From: Sphaerotilus hippei
GTDB lineage: Bacteria > Pseudomonadota > Gammaproteobacteria > Burkholderiales > Burkholderiaceae_C
Direction: 5' to 3'
Assembly (NCBI RefSeq): GCF_003201595.1
Contig: NZ_QJJS01000006.1
Location: 62,001 to 126,000, forward strand
DNA length: 64,000 nucleotides
In this document: positions 7,953 to 16,346 of the stretch, in pieces
Position numbering within the stretch: position 1 is the stretch's first letter
Layout: each line of letters begins with the position of its first letter
The notes under the pieces: model-generated
Seen by the model: the letters and a program-made list of their open reading frames with translations, nothing else
Databases searched by the model: none
Told to the model about the DNA's origin: nothing
Translations under genes and position numbers: made by a program

Positions 7953-8020
7953 CGCCTCACCTCGAGCAGCGACGCCGAAGGACGGGTCCGCCGGCCCGGT
8001 GTCCGGTGCCGCGTGTTCAT
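7949..8020 (-). CDS. 23-codon ORF coupled to both neighbours
   Basis: Between the FucA-like aldolase gene (stop at 8017) and the ribulokinase-like gene (ATG at 7952) lies a 23-codon ORF. Its ATG (8020) overlaps the aldolase stop as ATGA, and its own TGA overlaps the kinase ATG as ATGA. The peptide begins MNTRHRTPGRR and is very basic, with no recognisable domain. It may be a translational-coupling leader that keeps ribosomes running into the kinase gene, a real small protein, or a chance ORF in a GC-rich spacer. Confidence 0.3.
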   Translation of the reverse strand: MNTRHRTPGRRTRPSASLLEVRR

Positions 8021-8718
8021 GCCGGCTCCTGCGCCGCCGCGGACTGGGCGTTGGCGCCGTAGCTGCGGAACGCGTCCAGCACGCGGTCCATCTCGTCGTC
8101 GGGCAGCAGCACCGGACCGCCGGTGCCCAGCGCGAGCAGGTACTGGTGCGCGAGCTGCTCCACCTCGATGGCCAGCGCGAAGGCCGAGCCCAGGTCGGCG
8201 CCGACGGCGATCATGCCGTGGTTGGCCAGCAGGCAGGCGCGCCGGTCGGCCAGTGCGGCCAGCGCATGGCGCGACAGGGTCTCGGTGCCGTAGGTCGCAT
8301 AGGGCGCGCAGCGGATGTCGCGCCCGCCGGCCACCGCCACCATGTAGTGGAAGGCCGGGATCCCGCGGCGCTGCACCGCCAGCGCGGTGGTGTGGGTGGG
8401 GTGGGCATGTACCACCGCGCCGACCTCGGGCCGGGCCAGGTAGATGTCGCGGTGGAAGCGCCATTCCGACGAGGGCTTCAGCGGCCCCTGCCAGGCGCCG
8501 TCGTGCAGCTGCACGAAGACGATGTCACCAGGCTGCAGGCGCCGGTAGTCCACGCCGCTGGGCGTGATCAGCATGCCCTCGCATCCCGCCTCCCGCCAGC
8601 GCACGCTGAGGTTGCCGGAGGTGCCCTGGGACAGTCCGCTGGGTGACAGGCTCAGTGCATGCGCCACCAGGGCGGCGCGGTGGGTGGAGGCGTCGGCGGG
8701 GTCGTGGGTCGTGGTCAT
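8017..8718 (-). CDS. Class II aldolase, L-fuculose-phosphate aldolase-like
   Basis: A 233-residue zinc aldolase of the FucA/AraD family, close to the usual family length. The phosphate-binding segment is GTSGNLSVR, the catalytic Glu is in KPSSEWRFH, and the zinc ligands are HAH in VVHAHPTH plus the later His in LLANHGMIAVG. Such enzymes split ketose 1-phosphates into dihydroxyacetone phosphate and an aldehyde (glycolaldehyde from ribulose 1-phosphate, lactaldehyde from fuculose 1-phosphate). Its ATG overlaps the stop of the GlpD-like gene as ATGA, so aldolase and flavoprotein are made together. That suggests it cleaves the ketose phosphate the flavoprotein produces. Confidence 0.88.
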   Translation of the reverse strand: MTTTHDPADASTHRAALVAHALSLSPSGLSQGTSGNLSVRWREAGCEGMLITPSGVDYRRLQPGDIVFVQLHDGAWQGPLKPSSEWRFHRDIYLARPEVGAVVHAHPTHTTALAVQRRGIPAFHYMVAVAGGRDIRCAPYATYGTETLSRHALAALADRRACLLANHGMIAVGADLGSAFALAIEVEQLAHQYLLALGTGGPVLLPDDEMDRVLDAFRSYGANAQSAAAQEPA

Positions 8719-10481
8719 GGTTGCGCTCCGGTGGTGCGGCCGCAGGCCGCGTCCAGCGCGGCCCGTTCGGCGTGGATCAGGTCGCGGTAGGCCTGCAGCT
8801 GCGCCTCGGTCTGCGCGGCCGTCCAGCCCAGCAGCGGGGCGATCAGCGTGGCGGCCGTCGTGGCCAGGGACAGGCCGCCGTCACGCTGCTCGATCGACAG
8901 GTGGGTGCGCCGCACCAGCACGTCGGCCAGCGAGCGCGCGCCTTCGGCCATCACCGCGTGCACCAGCTCGGCCGCGAGGTACTGCGGGGCGCCCTCGAGC
9001 GGACGGCCCAGCGCGGGGTCGCTGCCGGCCAGCGCCAGCACCTCGTCGATGCGGTCGCCGTGGCGGGCCAGCAGCAGCTTCACCGTCGACGGGGGCAGCC
9101 GGTGCTGCCGGGCGATCTCGTCGGCGCGTGCCAGCGTCTCGGGCCAGCGCTGGGCCCCCAGCAGCGGCAGCCGGTCGGTGCACGACGGGGTGTCGATGCC
9201 CAGCGGGGCGAGCGCGGCATCCACCGCGTCCATCGCCATGCGCCGGTAGGTGGTGTACTTGCCGCCGACCACCGTGGTCAGGCCGGGCGGCCCGGTCAGC
9301 ACCGCATGGTCACGCGACAGCGCCGAGGTGCTGTCCACCCCGTCCACCGGCTTGAGCAGCGGGCGCAGGCCGGCGAAGGTGCCCAGCACGTCGTCGGCCG
9401 TGACCGGCCGGGCGAGGTAGCGGTTCAGGTTGTCGAGCAGGTAGTCGATGTCCGCCCGCTCGGCCACCGGGCGGGACTTGTCCTTCTGCCAGGGCGTGTC
9501 GGTGGTGCCGACCAGCCAGTAGCCGTACCAGCGGCGCGCGATGATCACCGAGTCGGTGGCCCGCGCCAGGATGCCGGCCTGCGACTGGATCGCCTCCGGG
9601 CGCAGCAGCAGGTGCACGCCCTTGGCGGGCTGGACCCGGAAGGTGTTGGCGCCGGCCCGCTGCTGCAGCTCGTCGGCCCAGATGCCGCCGGCGTTGATCA
9701 CCGCCCGTGCCCTCAGCACGTGGCGCTGCCCGTCGTCCCGGTCCTGCACGACCACGCCGCCGACCGTCCCCGCCGTGTCCCGGATGAAGTCGACCACCGG
9801 CGTGCCCGTCAGCACCCGCGTGCCCAGGCCGGCGGCGGTGCGCACGACGGCCAGCGTGTGGCGGGCGTCGTCCATCAGCGCGTCGTAGTACTGGATGCCG
9901 CCGACCACCCGACGCTCGTCGATGGACGGGATGTGGGCCTTCAGCCCGCGGCGGCCGAAATGCCGTTGCCGCGGCACCGCCCGGCCCTTCAGGCCGAACA
10001 GGTCGTAGAGCAGCACGCCCGCGCCCACGTAGGGCCGCTCCCACTGGTGGCTGAGCGGGTAGACGAAGGGCTCGGGCCAGGCCATGTGCGGGCACAGGGT
10101 CTTGACCATCAGGTCCCGCTCGGCGATGGCGTGGGCCACCAGCTTGAAGTTGAGCTGCTCCAGGTAGCGCAGGCCGCCGTGGAAGGCCTTGCCCGAGCGC
10201 GACGAGGTGCCGATGGCCAGGTCGCCGGCTTCCACCAGCACCACCTTCAGGCCGCGCGCGGCGGCATCCAGCGCCGCCCCCGCACCGGTCACGCCGGCAC
10301 CGATCACCAGCACGTCGGCGATGCCGGCGGCGGCGTCGGCCAGGTCGCGGGCCCGCTGGGCGGGGTGGAGCCGGGTGCGGTCGTCGACACCGGTGCGGCC
10401 GGCCGGGCCGGCGGCGCTGGCGGCCGGCCGGCCGGACGACGGCGATGCCTCCAGGGGGGAGCGGTTCAGGGCGGTGGTCAC
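8715..10481 (-). CDS. GlpD/EryB-like FAD polyol-phosphate dehydrogenase
   Basis: A 588-residue flavoprotein of the glycerol-3-phosphate dehydrogenase family. The FAD dinucleotide loop is VLVIGAGVTGAGAALDAA (about residues 57-74) and the family signature SSRSGKAFHGGLRYLE follows. GlpD itself feeds electrons to quinone at the inner membrane face. In the erythritol loci of rhizobia and Brucella the homologue EryB oxidises erythritol phosphate, and the neighbouring EryA- and EryD-like genes favour that kind of role here. The start is GTG 10481, five bases past the previous stop. The N-terminus carries about 45 extra residues rich in Ala, Ser and Arg. Confidence 0.88.
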   Translation of the reverse strand: MTTALNRSPLEASPSSGRPAASAAGPAGRTGVDDRTRLHPAQRARDLADAAAGIADVLVIGAGVTGAGAALDAAARGLKVVLVEAGDLAIGTSSRSGKAFHGGLRYLEQLNFKLVAHAIAERDLMVKTLCPHMAWPEPFVYPLSHQWERPYVGAGVLLYDLFGLKGRAVPRQRHFGRRGLKAHIPSIDERRVVGGIQYYDALMDDARHTLAVVRTAAGLGTRVLTGTPVVDFIRDTAGTVGGVVVQDRDDGQRHVLRARAVINAGGIWADELQQRAGANTFRVQPAKGVHLLLRPEAIQSQAGILARATDSVIIARRWYGYWLVGTTDTPWQKDKSRPVAERADIDYLLDNLNRYLARPVTADDVLGTFAGLRPLLKPVDGVDSTSALSRDHAVLTGPPGLTTVVGGKYTTYRRMAMDAVDAALAPLGIDTPSCTDRLPLLGAQRWPETLARADEIARQHRLPPSTVKLLLARHGDRIDEVLALAGSDPALGRPLEGAPQYLAAELVHAVMAEGARSLADVLVRRTHLSIEQRDGGLSLATTAATLIAPLLGWTAAQTEAQLQAYRDLIHAERAALDAACGRTTGAQP

Positions 10482-10485
10482 GGCA

Positions 10486-11544
10486 TCAGCTCGGGTTCAG
10501 TGCCGGTTCACCGGCGACATGGCGGCGCAGCTCCTCGGCCACCATGCCGGCGGCCACCTTCACCGTCTGCAGCGAGGCGCCGGCGATGTGCGGGGTCAGC
10601 GTCACGTTGGGGTGCTGCAGCAGCGGATCGGCCGGATCGCAGGGCTCGACGCCGAAGGTCTCGAGCCCGGCGCCGCGCAGGTGGCCGCTCTGCAGCGCGG
10701 CGTGCAGGTCGGCGTAGTCGACCATCGGGCCGCGCGCGGTGTTGATGAAGTAGGCGCCGGGTTTCATCCGCGCGAAGGCCGCCGCGTTCATGAAGCCGGT
10801 GGTCTCGGGCGTGACCCGCGCGTGCAGCGAGACGATGTCGCTGCGCGCCAGCAGCGTGGCCAGGTCCACCTGCTCGACCCCGGCCTCGCGGTCGGTGTCG
10901 TCCAGGCTCACGTAGGGGTCGCAGACCAGGATGCGGCAGCCGAAGGGCCGCAGCAGCTTGGTCACCTTGGTGCCGATGTGGCCGTAGCCGATCAGGCCGA
11001 CGGTCTGGTTGCACAGCTCCTCGCCGGTGAGGTCGGCGCGGTAGAGATCGCCGCGCCACTGGCCGGCCTTCAGCGACACGTGGCCCTTGGTGATCAGCCG
11101 CGTCTCGGCCAGGATCATGCCGATGGTGAACTCGGCCACCGCGCTGGCGTTGCGCCCGGGGGCGTTGACCACCTTGACGCCCCGCTCGCGGGCGGCCTTC
11201 ATGTCGATGTTGACCGGCCCGCCGCGCGACACCGCCACCAGCCGCAGCCGCGGGCAGCGGTCGAGCATGCTGCCCGTCAGCGGCGACAGGTGGGTGACCA
11301 GCACGTCGGCCTCGCCGATGAAGGCGGCCATCTCGGCCGGGTCGCCCAGGTACTCCCTGAGGCCCTGCAGGTCCGGGTGGGCGGCCTCGGCGCCGTAGCC
11401 GTGGGCCATCGGCGTGTCGGGCCAGTCGAGCTCGAGCGAGCGGATCTCCAGCGCGGTGTCCGGCAGCGCGGCCCGCAGCGCGTCCTCGAAGAAGTGCGCC
11501 TTCATGAAATGGTCGCCGATCACGGCCACTTGCAGTCTTGTCAT
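10486..11544 (-). CDS. D-2-hydroxyacid dehydrogenase (NAD-dependent)
   Basis: A 352-residue protein of the D-3-phosphoglycerate dehydrogenase/D-2-hydroxyacid dehydrogenase family. The NAD loop is VGLIGYGHIGTKV with the acidic residue in ILVCDPY, which suggests NAD rather than NADP. The catalytic triad is visible as Arg in NTARGP, Glu in GLETFGVEP and His in TPHIAGAS. There is no ACT domain, so it is not a regulated SerA. It begins four bases after the stop of the EryA-like kinase gene. It might handle a hydroxy- or keto-acid made from the polyol or from glycolaldehyde; this is inference. Confidence 0.85.
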   Translation of the reverse strand: MTRLQVAVIGDHFMKAHFFEDALRAALPDTALEIRSLELDWPDTPMAHGYGAEAAHPDLQGLREYLGDPAEMAAFIGEADVLVTHLSPLTGSMLDRCPRLRLVAVSRGGPVNIDMKAARERGVKVVNAPGRNASAVAEFTIGMILAETRLITKGHVSLKAGQWRGDLYRADLTGEELCNQTVGLIGYGHIGTKVTKLLRPFGCRILVCDPYVSLDDTDREAGVEQVDLATLLARSDIVSLHARVTPETTGFMNAAAFARMKPGAYFINTARGPMVDYADLHAALQSGHLRGAGLETFGVEPCDPADPLLQHPNVTLTPHIAGASLQTVKVAAGMVAEELRRHVAGEPALNPS

Positions 11545-11548
11545 GGGG

Positions 11549-13165
11549 TCATCCCTGGTCGTGGTTGGGGTGGGGAGAAGTGGCGGCGGTCCGCTGCGCG
11601 CTGCGCAGCCGGGCCAGGTCCTGCCACGGCGCGCGCGAGCGCTCGGCCAGCGCGCGGTAGACGGGGAAGAGCTGGTCGTAGAGGGCGGTCTGCTGCGCGT
11701 CGGGCCGGGTGAGCCGCTCGTCGAGGCAGGCGTCGACCCAGGTGGGCAGCGCCTCGCGCACGTCGTGGTGCACGCCCAGCGCGATCGCGGCGCACATCGC
11801 GGCCGCTGCCGCGCCACATTCCTCGCGGTGCGACACCCGCACCGGCACCCCCGTCACCGAGGCCAGCAGCTGGCGCAGCGCCGGGCTGCGTGCCGCGCCC
11901 CCCGACAGGCGGATCTCCTCGGGCATCGGGCCCAGCGCGGCATAACAGTCGCGCGCGGCCAGCGTGATGCCCTCGAACACCGCGCGCGCCAGCCCGGGCA
12001 GGCCCAGCCGGGTGCTGAAGCCGCTGAGCTGGGCGCGGGCGCAGGGGTCGACGAACGGGCCGCGCTCGCCGTTGTCGGCGATGTAGGGGTGGTAGAGGGC
12101 CTGTGCCGGTGCGGTCTCCAGCACCAGGTCGTTGAGCCGGGCCAGCAGCGCCGCCTTGGACGGCGAGGCCGCCCCGGCCAGCATGGCGGCCTCGCCCAGC
12201 AGGCCGATCAGCCAGTCGATGTTGAGCGTGGCGGCCATGTGCGACATCAGCCGGGCACGCACGTCGGGCAGCGGCATCATCATCGTGTAGCCCGCCTCGG
12301 CGCTGGGCCGGATCGCCTCCAGCCCCTCGGCCACCCAGCCGTGCATGCCGGTGCTGCCGAGGATGGAGCAGCCCACGCGCCGCAGGCCCCGGGCGTCGAA
12401 GGCCACGCCACCGCCGCCGAGCAGCGTGGCGGGCACGTCCATCACCGGCAGCACCACCGGCGTGCCGGCCCGCAGGCCGGTCTGCGCCGCGGCCGCCGCG
12501 CTCAGCGGGCTGGCGGGTCCGATGCCGTCCTGCATCGGGGGCAGCAGGTGGCGCCAGGCCGCCAGGCCCAGCAGCTCCAGCACCTCGGGGTCGTAGCTGC
12601 CGCTGCGGTGGTCGCCGAAGGTGAACACCCCTTCGGCGCGACAGGTGGCCCGCTGGCCGGTGGCCTTGAAGTGGAGCCAGTCCTTGCAGTGCATCGCGGT
12701 GGTCGCGCGGGCCAGGCGCTGCGGCTGATGCGCCTGCAGCCACAGCAGGTGGCCGCTCTGCATCGACGGGTTCAGCGCGGTGCCGGTGCGGGCGGCGATG
12801 GCCGCGCCGGCCGGGCTGGCGCGCAGGGCCTGGACCTGCGGGGCGCTGCGGCCGTCGAGCCACAGCATGGCCGGACCCACGGGCCGGCCGTCCGCGTCGA
12901 TCAGCCAGGTGCCGTCGCCCTGGGCGGTGGCAGCCAGGGCCAGCGTGCGCGCGGCCAGCTGCGGCACCTGCCCGGCCAGGGCCCGCAGCGTCGCGGCGGT
13001 GTCGTCCCAGGTGCCGTCCAGGTCCTGCTCGGCCGCACCGTCGGGGCCGTGCAGCACGCGGTTGGGTGTGCTGGCCACCGCGATCTGCCGCCCGCCCAGG
13101 TCGAAGGCCACGGCCTTGATGACCGAGGTTCCGGCGTCGATGCCGATGAGGAGGTCGGGTGCCAT
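11549..13165 (-). CDS. FGGY kinase resembling erythritol kinase EryA
   Basis: A 538-residue FGGY kinase. Phosphate motif 1 reads IGIDAGTSVIKAVAFD, followed by QGDGTWL, a CKDWL segment, NGERGPFV and the adenosine motif LSGGAARSPALRQ. These blocks closely resemble what I remember of Brucella/rhizobial EryA, which phosphorylates erythritol. ATG 13165 is used; the long upstream extension of the frame overlaps the ABC ATPase gene and is not protein-like. It lies directly after the transporter genes, consistent with trapping the imported polyol. Erythritol, threitol or a pentitol are all possible substrates. Confidence 0.85.
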   Translation of the reverse strand: MAPDLLIGIDAGTSVIKAVAFDLGGRQIAVASTPNRVLHGPDGAAEQDLDGTWDDTAATLRALAGQVPQLAARTLALAATAQGDGTWLIDADGRPVGPAMLWLDGRSAPQVQALRASPAGAAIAARTGTALNPSMQSGHLLWLQAHQPQRLARATTAMHCKDWLHFKATGQRATCRAEGVFTFGDHRSGSYDPEVLELLGLAAWRHLLPPMQDGIGPASPLSAAAAAQTGLRAGTPVVLPVMDVPATLLGGGGVAFDARGLRRVGCSILGSTGMHGWVAEGLEAIRPSAEAGYTMMMPLPDVRARLMSHMAATLNIDWLIGLLGEAAMLAGAASPSKAALLARLNDLVLETAPAQALYHPYIADNGERGPFVDPCARAQLSGFSTRLGLPGLARAVFEGITLAARDCYAALGPMPEEIRLSGGAARSPALRQLLASVTGVPVRVSHREECGAAAAAMCAAIALGVHHDVREALPTWVDACLDERLTRPDAQQTALYDQLFPVYRALAERSRAPWQDLARLRSAQRTAATSPHPNHDQG

Positions 13166-13170
13166 GGCGT

Positions 13171-14322
13171 TCAGCGCAGGTCGGTGCCGTGCACCAGCGC
13201 CAGCTCGCTGTCGCTGTCGAACAGGTGCAGCGCCTGCAGCGGCAGGCCCAGCGTCACCGGCTGGTCGGCATCGACGTCGACCGCGCCGTCGGTGACCACC
13301 AGCAGCGTGTGGCCGCCCAGGTCGATGCCCACATGGCTCTGGTCGCCCTGCCACTGGTTGAAGGCGAGCGTGCCGCGGGCCGCCTGCGTGCCCGCCGGAC
13401 TGTGGCCCAGCACCACCTTGTGCGGCCGCACGCCCAGGTGCACCTTCTGGCCCTCGTGCAGCGCGGCGGCCGGGTGGATCCGGTCGAGCGCACCGAAGCT
13501 CACGCGCAGCGCCTCGCCGGAGCCGGCCTGCGCGGCGACCACCGCGCACAGCTGGCCGTCGCGCAGCGACAGCCGCGCGGGCATCAGGTTCATCGCCGGC
13601 TCGCCGATGAAGCCGGCCACGAACAGGTTGGCCGGCCGCTCCTTCAGGTCGGCGGGCGAGGCGAACTGCTGCAGCACACCGTTGCTCATCACCGCGATGC
13701 GGTCGCTCAGCGCCACCGCCTCGGTCTGGTCGTGGGTGACGAAGACCGAGGTCATCCGGTGCTCGATCAGGTACTCCTTGATGCGCCCGCGCAGCACCGC
13801 GCGCAGCTGCGGCTCGAGCTGCGACATCGGCTCGTCGAGCAGGTAGAGATCGGCGTCGCGCACCAGCGCGCGCGCCAGGCTGACCCGCTGCTGCTGGCCG
13901 CCCGACAGCGTCGGCGGGTAGGCCTGCAGGATGTCGGTGATCTCGAGCAGCTCGGCCACGTGGCGCACCCGCCGCGTCACCTCGGCGCGTGGCACCTTGT
14001 TGCGCAGCAGGCTGAAGGCGATGTTGTCCGACACCGTCAGCGGCGGGTAGAGCGCATAACCCTCGAAGGCCATCGCCACGTTGCGCTCGGCCGGCTTGAG
14101 CTGGTTGATGACCCGGTCGCCGATGCGGATCGCCCCTTCGCTGACCGACTCGAAGCCGGCGATCATGCGCAGCGTGCTGGTCTTGCCGCAGCCCGACGAG
14201 CCGAGCAGGGAGATGATCTCGCCATCGTGGATGGCCATGTTGACGGACTTGACCGCACGGTTGCCGGTCTTGCCTTTGTCCCCGTAGATCTTGCTGACCT
14301 GTTCGAGGGTGACGGATGCCAT
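13171..14322 (-). CDS. ABC importer ATPase 1 (Q-loop Gln replaced by Glu)
   Basis: A 383-residue MalK/UgpC-like ATPase with a C-terminal regulatory (TOBE/OB) domain from about residue 240. Walker A is GSSGCGKTS, the signature LSGGQQQR, Walker B LYLLDEP and the H-loop VTHDQTEA, all canonical. The Q-loop, normally FQ in this family, reads AFEGYALYP: the Gln that senses the gamma-phosphate and couples to the permease is Glu. It is paired with the unlike ATPase encoded just upstream (14347-15432), as in the two-ATPase GlpS/GlpT-type glycerol importers. It starts 25 bases after that gene. Confidence 0.9.
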   Translation of the reverse strand: MASVTLEQVSKIYGDKGKTGNRAVKSVNMAIHDGEIISLLGSSGCGKTSTLRMIAGFESVSEGAIRIGDRVINQLKPAERNVAMAFEGYALYPPLTVSDNIAFSLLRNKVPRAEVTRRVRHVAELLEITDILQAYPPTLSGGQQQRVSLARALVRDADLYLLDEPMSQLEPQLRAVLRGRIKEYLIEHRMTSVFVTHDQTEAVALSDRIAVMSNGVLQQFASPADLKERPANLFVAGFIGEPAMNLMPARLSLRDGQLCAVVAAQAGSGEALRVSFGALDRIHPAAALHEGQKVHLGVRPHKVVLGHSPAGTQAARGTLAFNQWQGDQSHVGIDLGGHTLLVVTDGAVDVDADQPVTLGLPLQALHLFDSDSELALVHGTDLR

Positions 14323-14346
14323 GGTCGGCTCCTGGTGCTGAAGGGT

Positions 14347-15432
14347 TTACAGGCGCGCGCCGGTGGCGCGGTCGAAGAACATCGTGCGGCCGGCGCTCAG
14401 GTGCGCGAAGCCGGGGATGCGTTCGCGGGTGCCGGCCAGCTCGGTGTCCTCGGGCCGGCTGGCCAGGATCTCCGTGCCGCTGCCGGCCTTGAGCAGCGTG
14501 ATGGTGCGCACGTTGAAGGGCATGACCGCCTCCAGCGCCACCGGCATCGCGCCGGGGGCCGCCTGGGTGCTGAACACCACGTCCTCCGGGCGCACGCCCA
14601 GCACGCAGGGCTGGCCCTCGAGGTCGGGGCGGGCATCGGGCAGCACCAGCGTCTGGCCGCCGATGTCCACCGTCTGGCCGGCGCCGCCGGCGCGTGGCGT
14701 GACCTCGAACAGGTTGATCGGCGGATCACCGAACAGGCGGGCCACCTCCCGGGTGCGCGGGTTGCGGTAGATGCCCGAGGGCGAGTCGATCTGCTGGAAG
14801 CGGCCGTTCACCAGCACGCCGATGCGGTCGCCCAGCGCCAGCGCCTCGCGGTAGTCCTGCGTCACGTAGAGCACCGTGGAGCCGAAGGCCTTGAACAGCT
14901 TCGGGAACTCCAGCCGCATCTCGAAGCGGATCTTGGCGTCGACGTTGCGCAGCGGGTCGTCCAGCAGGATCACCGGCGGCTTGTGCACCAGGCTGCGGCC
15001 CAGCGAGGTGCGCTGCTTCTGGCCGTTGCTGAGCTGCTTGGGCAGGTGGCTCAGCACATGATCGATGCGCAGCAGCCGCGCCACCTCCTGCACCCGGTTG
15101 ACGATCTCGGCCTCGCCCATCCGGCGCGCGCGCAGCGGGCTGGCGATGTTCTCGAACGCCGTCATGTGCGGGTAGAGCGCGAAGTTCTGGAAGGCCATCG
15201 CCACGCCGCGGGCCTCGGGGCCCACGTCGCCGAGGTCCTGGCCGCCCAGCGAGATGCTGCCGGCGTCGGGCTCCATCACGCCGGCGATGTGGCGCAGCAG
15301 CGTGGTCTTGCCCGAGCCCGAGCCGCCGAACACCACCAGGCATTCGCCCTTGCGCACCTCGAGGTCCAGGCCGTCGAGCACCTGCTTCTTGCCGAAGGCC
15401 TTGCTCAGGCCGGAGAGTTTCAGATAGGACAT
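14347..15432 (-). CDS. ABC importer ATPase 2 (degenerate signature, Walker B and H-loop)
   Basis: A 361-residue MalK-like ATPase. Walker A (GGSGSGKTT) and the Q-loop (AFQNFALYP) are intact. The signature reads LSNGQ instead of LSGGQ, the residue after Walker B is Asp (LLDDP) instead of the catalytic Glu, and the H-loop His is Gln (VTQDYREA). I checked each codon in the DNA. A TOBE-like C-terminal domain is present. With ATPase 1 it would form a heterodimer in which one composite site lacks both catalytic Glu and His. ATG 15432 starts MSYLKLSGL; the upstream frame extension overlaps the permease gene. Confidence 0.9.
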   Translation of the reverse strand: MSYLKLSGLSKAFGKKQVLDGLDLEVRKGECLVVFGGSGSGKTTLLRHIAGVMEPDAGSISLGGQDLGDVGPEARGVAMAFQNFALYPHMTAFENIASPLRARRMGEAEIVNRVQEVARLLRIDHVLSHLPKQLSNGQKQRTSLGRSLVHKPPVILLDDPLRNVDAKIRFEMRLEFPKLFKAFGSTVLYVTQDYREALALGDRIGVLVNGRFQQIDSPSGIYRNPRTREVARLFGDPPINLFEVTPRAGGAGQTVDIGGQTLVLPDARPDLEGQPCVLGVRPEDVVFSTQAAPGAMPVALEAVMPFNVRTITLLKAGSGTEILASRPEDTELAGTRERIPGFAHLSAGRTMFFDRATGARL

Positions 15433-15458
15433 GGGGTCGTTCTCCAGGGGGCTCACGG

Positions 15459-16313
15459 TCAGCCCTTGACGGCGCCGAGGCTCAGGCCTTCGACGAGGTA
15501 GCGCTGCGCGAACATCGCGATCGTGGCGGTGGGGATGACGCTGAGCATCAGCGCGGCGGCGATCTGGCCGTACTGGATGCCCGAGGCGGTGATGAAGGCC
15601 ATCGCGCCCACCGTCACCGGCTGCACCGACGACGAGCCCAGGATCAGCGCGAAGACGAAGTTGTTCCACGCGAAGATGAAGCTCAGCAGCCCGGCTGCCG
15701 CGATGCCGGGGCCGGCCAGCGGAATGGCGATCTTGATGAAGCTGCTGAACCAGCTGTGGCCGTCGAGCCGGTAGGCGTGCTCGATGTCTGGGCTGATGTC
15801 CTCGAAGTAGCCCCGCACGATCCACAGGATCAGCGGCAGCGTGATCAGCTGGTAGACCCAGATCAGGCCGATGTAGGTGTCATACAGACCGATCTCCTGG
15901 AAGTACAGCTGCAGCGGCAGCAGCACCAGGATGGGCGGCGCGAAGCGGAAGCTCAGCAGCGTGAAGGCGATGTCCTCGCCCAGCTTGAACTTGAAGCGCG
16001 CGAAGGCGTAGGCCGCCGGCACGCCCAGGATCAGCGACAGCAGCACCGAGGCGCTCGACAGCAGCAGGCTGTTGCCGAGGTTCTTGATGTAGTCGCTGGT
16101 GAGCGTGCCCACGTCGGTCTTGAGCTCGCCGCGGATCAGCGAGCTGTAGTTGTCCAGCGTGGCATCGAAGGCCAGGCTGGGCGTGGAGCGCAGGATGTCC
16201 TGGTTCGTCATGAAGCTCATCAGGAGCACCCAGACGAAGGGGAAAAGGAAGAAGAGGCCGACGACGGTGAGTGCGGACACTCGACCGATGCGCAGCAGGG
16301 TGGCGGTGTTCAT
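15459..16313 (-). CDS. ABC sugar/polyol permease (MalG-type)
   Basis: A 284-residue inner-membrane permease with about six hydrophobic segments, the first at about residues 13-32. The cytoplasmic EAA loop appears as AYRLDGHSWFSSFIKIAIP (about residue 185), where the ATPases dock. It is the second of two permeases and resembles the CUT1 MalG/UgpE class, whose members form a heterodimeric channel. The gene ends 26 bases before the start of ATPase 2. Confidence 0.92.
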   Translation of the reverse strand: MNTATLLRIGRVSALTVVGLFFLFPFVWVLLMSFMTNQDILRSTPSLAFDATLDNYSSLIRGELKTDVGTLTSDYIKNLGNSLLLSSASVLLSLILGVPAAYAFARFKFKLGEDIAFTLLSFRFAPPILVLLPLQLYFQEIGLYDTYIGLIWVYQLITLPLILWIVRGYFEDISPDIEHAYRLDGHSWFSSFIKIAIPLAGPGIAAAGLLSFIFAWNNFVFALILGSSSVQPVTVGAMAFITASGIQYGQIAAALMLSVIPTATIAMFAQRYLVEGLSLGAVKG

Positions 16314-16346
16314 GCGATGGGTCCTGTGGAGCGGTGTCGGGCGCGG

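Noticed and set aside
7949-8464. A 171-codon minus-strand frame ending at 7949
   Set aside because: Most of it overlaps the FucA-like aldolase gene in another frame and is Arg/Pro/Ala-rich. Only its last 23 codons, from the ATG overlapping the aldolase stop, are worth noting.
6645-8567. A 640-codon plus-strand frame (and similar ones at 11414-13846 and 17251-19899)
   Set aside because: These lie opposite genes of the polyol operon and are made of Gln, His, Arg, Gly and Val repeats typical of antisense frames in GC-rich DNA, with no domain.
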